A stretch of DNA of 10,036 bases from the NCBI RefSeq assembly GCF_042660205.1, contig NZ_JBHSTQ010000024.1, positions 1 to 10,036 on the forward strand. Direction: 5' to 3'. The position numbers were made by a program, and so were the translations under genes. This stretch comes from Sporolactobacillus kofuensis. GTDB lineage: Bacteria; Bacillota; Bacilli; Bacillales; Sporolactobacillaceae. This document shows, piece after piece, positions 6,745 to 10,036 of the stretch (position 1 is the stretch's first letter; each line of letters begins with the position of its first letter). The notes under the pieces are model-generated. The model was not told where the DNA came from. It made no database searches and saw only the letters and a program-made list of their open reading frames with translations.

Positions 6745-7895
6745 ACTTTTGTATCCCCCGATCTTGGAATTGTAAAATTAATTTTTGTAGCAAATCCAAT
6801 TAATATATATACCAGCAACATCGCAGGTGTAAAAACAATATAATCACTTACAAAAGCCGCTACCCCAACTGAAATGTATAATACAGTCAAAATATTTTTG
6901 TTTTTTGCCTTTCTAAATATTTCCAGAAAAAAACATATAGTAAAAAATAAGCCTAGTATACCCAAAGTTAACATAATTCTTAAGAAGCTATTGTCCGAAA
7001 CGCTATATAAAGAACTTGAATTTTCACTTCTTCCAACAGTTCCAAATCCTCCCCCAAAGAAAAATGAATTTATTCGTAAAGAAGGCCAAACATTTCTAAC
7101 CCTATCCAATAAAGAATCATTTGAAAAATAGGTATAGTCATTTAGATTATTTTTTAATATTAAATAGCATACTCCAACTGCAAGCACATCAATTAAAAGT
7201 TTTATAAAAACATTAATCCATTTTAATTTCTTAATGTAAAATATCCTAAAAAATAAATAAAAGAAAAGTAATAGAGATATCCAGCTTCCTCGGGTATAGG
7301 ATAAGAGTGTTAATGAAGAATAAAGTCCAATAAGAAATAATTTGCTAAGTTTTACGCGTTTTTCATAAAAAACCACAATTAAATTAAAAAAAACAGCTAA
7401 AGCCATTAAAGCCCCAAAATCAAAACTTGTACTCAAAATAGACTTGATCGCATATATATGAAAGTTAGATCTCCATTGTAACAGGGGAAGATAATTTATT
7501 TTGTAACAAATAAGACCGATACATCCAATTGTCACACATATTATATTGATATGTTTTACTATCTTTTTAAAGTCCTCAAAGTCTGAAAATAATTGAGTAG
7601 TTATATAAAACATAAGTACCCAAATAAAATAGTATTTTGAATCAATAAAGATATACATTGCCGTTGTTGATCGAAAAGCAGCAAAAATTAATACAGCTAC
7701 ATAACAAAAAACGAATACAAAATGGTATTGATTAAACCTGATTTTTTTTAAGCATACATCAATAAATAGAAACAAAATCATTAATTCTTTTAATCCAGAT
7801 ATAATAATAAAATTACCTATAGAAAATATCTGGAAAAGATAAAAAAATGAAAAATAATATAATATAAATATAAAAAACATTTTTTCATATTTCAT
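6741..7895 (-). CDS. wzy: Polysaccharide polymerase (Wzy, O-antigen polymerase-like)
   Basis: With this start the protein has 384 residues, mostly in about ten hydrophobic segments. A long non-hydrophobic loop (about residues 249-305) contains DRVRNVWPSL, FGGGFGTVGR and DNSFLRI. That loop and the preceding SYTRGSW (199-205) are typical of Wzy/O-antigen ligase proteins, whose overall sequence is poorly conserved. It would join flipped repeat units at the outer face of the membrane. I chose the ATG at 7895 because AGGAG lies at 7907-7911; the frame stays open to an ATG at 7946, but neither that codon nor the one at 7919 has a ribosome site. The stop overlaps the GT11 start. A ligase role is less likely in a cluster with Wzx and no other polymerase. 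Confidence 0.85.
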   Translation of the reverse strand: MKYEKMFFIFILYYFSFFYLFQIFSIGNFIIISGLKELMILFLFIDVCLKKIRFNQYHFVFVFCYVAVLIFAAFRSTTAMYIFIDSKYYFIWVLMFYITTQLFSDFEDFKKIVKHINIICVTIGCIGLICYKINYLPLLQWRSNFHIYAIKSILSTSFDFGALMALAVFFNLIVVFYEKRVKLSKLFLIGLYSSLTLLSYTRGSWISLLLFFYLFFRIFYIKKLKWINVFIKLLIDVLAVGVCYLILKNNLNDYTYFSNDSLLDRVRNVWPSLRINSFFFGGGFGTVGRSENSSSLYSVSDNSFLRIMLTLGILGLFFTICFFLEIFRKAKNKNILTVLYISVGVAAFVSDYIVFTPAMLLVYILIGFATKINFTIPRSGDTKV

Positions 7896-8010
7896 TATTT
7901 TACGTTCTCCTAAGTCCATTAAATAACTAATTATGTATAACAACATTTTCTAAATTTAAATAAGAAAATCACTTGATCTTTGGGTTTCTTGATGAACTGA
8001 TTAGATCGTT
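7896..8010. other. 115-bp gap between the GT4 gene and wzy
   Basis: This is the largest gap inside the otherwise tight gene series. It is AT-rich, holds the wzy ribosome site and shows no stem-loop with a T-tract that would act as a terminator. TATACAT-like sequence on the minus strand near 7930 could be a -10 element for an internal promoter, but I see no good -35 partner, so this is not called. Confidence 0.4.
7907..7911 (-). promoter_or_regulatory. Ribosome binding site that decides the wzy start
   Basis: AGGAG on the minus strand lies 11 bases before the ATG at 7895. It falls inside the longer open frame that begins at 7946, which argues that the longer N-terminus is not made. Confidence 0.6.
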
Positions 8011-9132
8011 CTAGATTAATGTTCCATAAATATCTTTATGTGCCTCAAGATTTTTTTCTAACGAGTAATTTTCAATAAACTTATTGTAAAATTTATTCTG
8101 CTCCGTTTTTAGATTTTTGTCTTGGAAACTTAAAAATTTATCTTTAAATTCATCTAAAGTGGTATACTTATATTCAGAATAACCAATTACTTCTGCTAAT
8201 CCATCAATATTAGTTCCAAATACCACATTTCCTCTAGCCATTGCTTCAACTGCGGTTCTTCCAAATGATTCACTTCTAGACGACATAATAAAAACATCAG
8301 ATGCATAGTACAGTTCATTTAGTTCAGATAGTGTTAAATCATAATATCCAGTGAAGTTATCTCTTCCAACAATTTCTTCAATTTGTTGAAGTTGGATCTT
8401 ACATTTTTGAATGTCTTTTTCTGATCTATCACTTCCAATAACAATGATATACTGAAAATCAAAATTTTGTGCCATCCAAAACAATATCCTTTTTGATAGT
8501 TCCCAATTTTTATTATATGTAAGCCTCGCATTCATCATTATGGTTTTTTTGATCAAATTGTATTTTTTTTTATTAAGTAGCTTTAATTCATATTTATAAC
8601 CTTCAAAAATTGGTCCAGCTGTATTAGGAATAACAGTAACTTTCTCAGCGTCATGTGTGTATAAATCAACATATAACCTTTTGTTTATATTAGTTGTTGT
8701 TATTATCTTGTCAAAGTCTTTAACAGTATTCATTAAAATAACTTTAGTGATTTTACTATATTGGTTAGCTACACCTCGTTCAGTATAAACCAATTTACAT
8801 TTTATACGTATAAGTTTTTTAAGTAATTCAACAACACTCATGCTCGAAACCATATGAACATGTATTAAATCTGGTTGTATTTTATTTATTACTCTATTAA
8901 TTGCACAAGTAATTTTTATGGTTTTAATAAAAGACTCATTTACCAAAAAAGTATCAAATTTTTCCAAACAAATACATGTATAATGACTATCCCTATTGTC
9001 AATTTTTTCTCCTGGCATTAGAACGAAAAATTTATATTTATCACTTAAGCCATTCATAACTATTTCCATTGATTTTTGTGCTCCACCAGGAATACGAAAA
9101 TTATAATCACTTATAAATAGTACTTTTTTCAT
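8011..9132 (-). CDS. GT4-family glycosyltransferase
   Basis: The 373-residue GT-B enzyme has an N-terminal glycine-rich loop IPGGAQKSME (14-23), the acceptor-domain strand PDLIHVHMVSS (87-97), a C-terminal domain starting near IMMNARLTYNKNW (198-210), and an EX7E motif in SESFGRTAVEAM (Glu288 and Glu296). It should transfer one sugar to the lipid-linked intermediate with retention of configuration; donor and acceptor are unknown. The start is set by GAGGAT about nine bases upstream, within the end of the preceding glycosyltransferase gene, whose TAA abuts this ATG directly (TAAATG). Translation is probably coupled. Length is normal and no damage is seen, so this is the first intact cluster gene in the direction of transcription. 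Confidence 0.92.
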   Translation of the reverse strand: MKKVLFISDYNFRIPGGAQKSMEIVMNGLSDKYKFFVLMPGEKIDNRDSHYTCICLEKFDTFLVNESFIKTIKITCAINRVINKIQPDLIHVHMVSSMSVVELLKKLIRIKCKLVYTERGVANQYSKITKVILMNTVKDFDKIITTTNINKRLYVDLYTHDAEKVTVIPNTAGPIFEGYKYELKLLNKKKYNLIKKTIMMNARLTYNKNWELSKRILFWMAQNFDFQYIIVIGSDRSEKDIQKCKIQLQQIEEIVGRDNFTGYYDLTLSELNELYYASDVFIMSSRSESFGRTAVEAMARGNVVFGTNIDGLAEVIGYSEYKYTTLDEFKDKFLSFQDKNLKTEQNKFYNKFIENYSLEKNLEAHKDIYGTLI

Positions 9133-9911
9133 TTAATAATCCTCACTTAAAATCGAATATGTCTTTTCGACCATTCTTTCTATTGTATACTGACGAACAA
9201 TATCAATAATTTCAGTCTGTTTTCCAGATAAAGCATTTTTCTTAAGCACATCTATAATGTAATTATTTAAAACTTTATAATCATCACAATCAATAATATA
9301 TCCAGATTGTCCTTCCCTAACCATCTCTACTGCTGCACCACATTTATTTGTTGAAATAACTGGTAATCCATATGACATAGCCTCATTAATAACAAGTCCC
9401 CATACATCTTCACGTGTCGGTAAAGCAAATAAATCAGCTGCTTTATAATATTTTTCTAATTCAGTTTTGGACATAAACGGCACAAAATATATGTGTTTAA
9501 GCCCAAGACTATTTTGTATTTCTAAACATTCTTCTGTTACACTCCCACCAACAATGTATACACCAATATTCTCGTCTAAACCTTTGCATGCATTTAACAG
9601 AATATCCCATCCTTTACGATGTATAATCTGCCCAACGCCTAATATCATCTTCTTCTCAGAAATGCCAAGCATTTTTTTGTAATTATTCTTTTCAGTAATA
9701 CTAATAGGTTTTCTCGAAATTTCTGAATCTCTCATTGAGGAAAATGGGTACATATACAATTTATTAGGATTTGCACCATAGTGGAGCAAATATTCATTAG
9801 CCAATTTCCCAGAACTGAGCCATAGAGTTGCTGAACTAATAAAGTATTTTTTTATTTTATACTTTATAAATGACTCTTCTTTCACAAAACCACCATCAGT
9901 ACTTAACACAA
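9133..9911 (-). pseudogene. GT4-family glycosyltransferase, N-terminus removed by an IS3-family insertion
   Basis: About 258 host codons remain, starting VLSTDGGFVKEESFIKYKI at the IS boundary. The C-terminal nucleotide-sugar domain is complete: ILGVGQIIHRKGWD, then PTREDVWGLVINEAM. In this GT4 subgroup the acidic pair is Asp then Glu (DX7E in the DVWGLVINE stretch), or the first Glu lies one position earlier. The STDGGF segment normally lies about 80-100 residues into such enzymes, so most of the N-terminal acceptor domain is missing. The frame stays open for another 36 codons into the IS, up to a TTG at 10017, but those residues are IS sequence and the TTG has no ribosome site, so it is not a believable start. 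The remaining 5' part may lie beyond the IS outside the window. The product is probably inactive. Confidence 0.85.
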
Positions 9912-9919
9912 TGAACTGA

Positions 9920-9957
9920 CCCCCTAAAGTTGGACGACAAAATTCAACTTTAGGGGG
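9920..9957 (+). promoter_or_regulatory. Perfect 13-bp inverted repeat at the IS3 end, covering the orfA ribosome site
   Basis: CCCCCTAAAGTTG (9920-9932) pairs perfectly with CAACTTTAGGGGG (9945-9957) around a 12-base loop. The right arm contains the purine-rich AGGGGG that would serve as the orfA ribosome site, seven bases before its ATG. It is followed by TTTT on the plus strand, so read-in RNA could fold to hide the site or to end transcription. Protection against outside transcription by end hairpins is known for other insertion sequences such as IS10 and IS50. Its action here is inferred. Confidence 0.6.
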
Positions 9958-9964
9958 TTTTACT

Positions 9965-10036
9965 ATGACCAAATATTCAACTGACTTTAAGATGAAGGTA
10001 GTTAGTGAGTATCTCAAGGGGGTGGGGAGCGCTTCG
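9965..10036 (+). CDS. IS3-family transposase OrfA, N-terminal part (runs off the window)
   Basis: Twenty-four codons are present, MTKYSTDFKMKVVSEYLKGV then GSAS, in frame to the last base. This is the start of the helix-turn-helix DNA-binding protein (OrfA, usually about 90-180 residues) found in IS3/IS150 elements, where the full transposase is made with OrfB by programmed frameshifting. The ATG is preceded by AGGGGG at seven bases, inside the right arm of a perfect stem. The strand is opposite to that of the polysaccharide genes. Whether the rest is intact cannot be seen. Confidence 0.8.
   Translation, partial: MTKYSTDFKMKVVSEYLKGVGSAS

Larger units (their letters stand above)
9912..10036 (+). 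mobile_element. IS3-family (IS150-like) insertion sequence, left end (partial)
   Basis: The element begins TGAACTGACCCCCTAAAGTTGGAC at about 9912 and continues out of the window. The TG start, the CTGACCCC...AGTTGGAC type of terminal repeat and the orfA beginning at 9965 together fit the IS3 family, IS150 branch. The boundary is confirmed independently, because the glycosyltransferase similarity on the minus strand stops at this point. The element is oriented against the polysaccharide operon. The target duplication cannot be checked because the other end is not present. Confidence 0.82.

Noticed and set aside
7896..7946. Longer N-terminus of Wzy starting at 7946 or 7919.
   Set aside because: Neither ATG has a ribosome site, while AGGAG sits inside this stretch ahead of the ATG at 7895, which directly precedes the first hydrophobic segment.
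9910..10017. N-terminal 36 codons that extend the right-hand glycosyltransferase into the IS, starting at a TTG.
   Set aside because: These bases are the antisense of the IS3 end and orfA. The TTG has no ribosome site, and the glycosyltransferase similarity begins only at the IS boundary.
1..10036. A new defence, toxin-antitoxin, CRISPR or phage system.
   Set aside because: Every long gene fits polysaccharide synthesis, a serine hydrolase or insertion sequences. No repeat array, nuclease, reverse transcriptase, toxin pair or RNA gene was seen on either strand.

Overview
The window is most of a Wzx/Wzy-type exopolysaccharide or capsule gene cluster from a low-GC Gram-positive bacterium. A member of the Lactobacillaceae is my best guess. 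The grounds are the very AT-rich coding sequence, strong AGGAG ribosome sites, an IS30 transposase relic, an IS3/IS150-type element end and an IS21-type element end. The genus is an inference and cannot be fixed from this sequence.

All cluster genes lie on the minus strand, so transcription runs from position 10036 towards position 1. In that order they are: a GT4 glycosyltransferase that has lost its N-terminus (9133-9911), an intact GT4 glycosyltransferase (8011-9132), a Wzy-like polymerase (6741-7895), a GT11 glycosyltransferase of the alpha-1,2-fucosyltransferase type (5662-6744), a third GT4 enzyme (4520-5635), a CatB-like acetyltransferase (3796-4494), a Wzx flippase (2469-3809) and a second hexapeptide acetyltransferase (1969-2469). 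Genes overlap or abut (ATGA, TAATG and TAAATG junctions) or lie within about 26 bp, apart from a 115-bp gap before wzy. This points to one operon. Past an IS30 relic (1819-1953) comes a membrane-anchored serine hydrolase of the class C beta-lactamase fold (582-1772). A 278-bp non-coding stretch follows, then the first 59 codons of a GT-B glycosyltransferase (126-303).

In the expected scheme, the glycosyltransferases build a repeat unit on undecaprenyl phosphate at the inner face of the membrane, the acetyltransferases decorate it, Wzx flips it and Wzy polymerises it outside. The priming transferase, the chain-length and tyrosine-kinase regulators and the promoter are not in the window.

The most notable feature is that both ends are broken by insertion sequences of different families, each inside a glycosyltransferase gene. 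An IS21-type end occupies 1-125 and cuts the left gene. An IS3-family element begins at 9912 and cuts the right gene. The locus is therefore probably altered from its ancestral form. I found no defence system, CRISPR array, RNA gene or clearly new kind of system. The interest lies in IS-driven remodelling and in the acyl-modification gene set.
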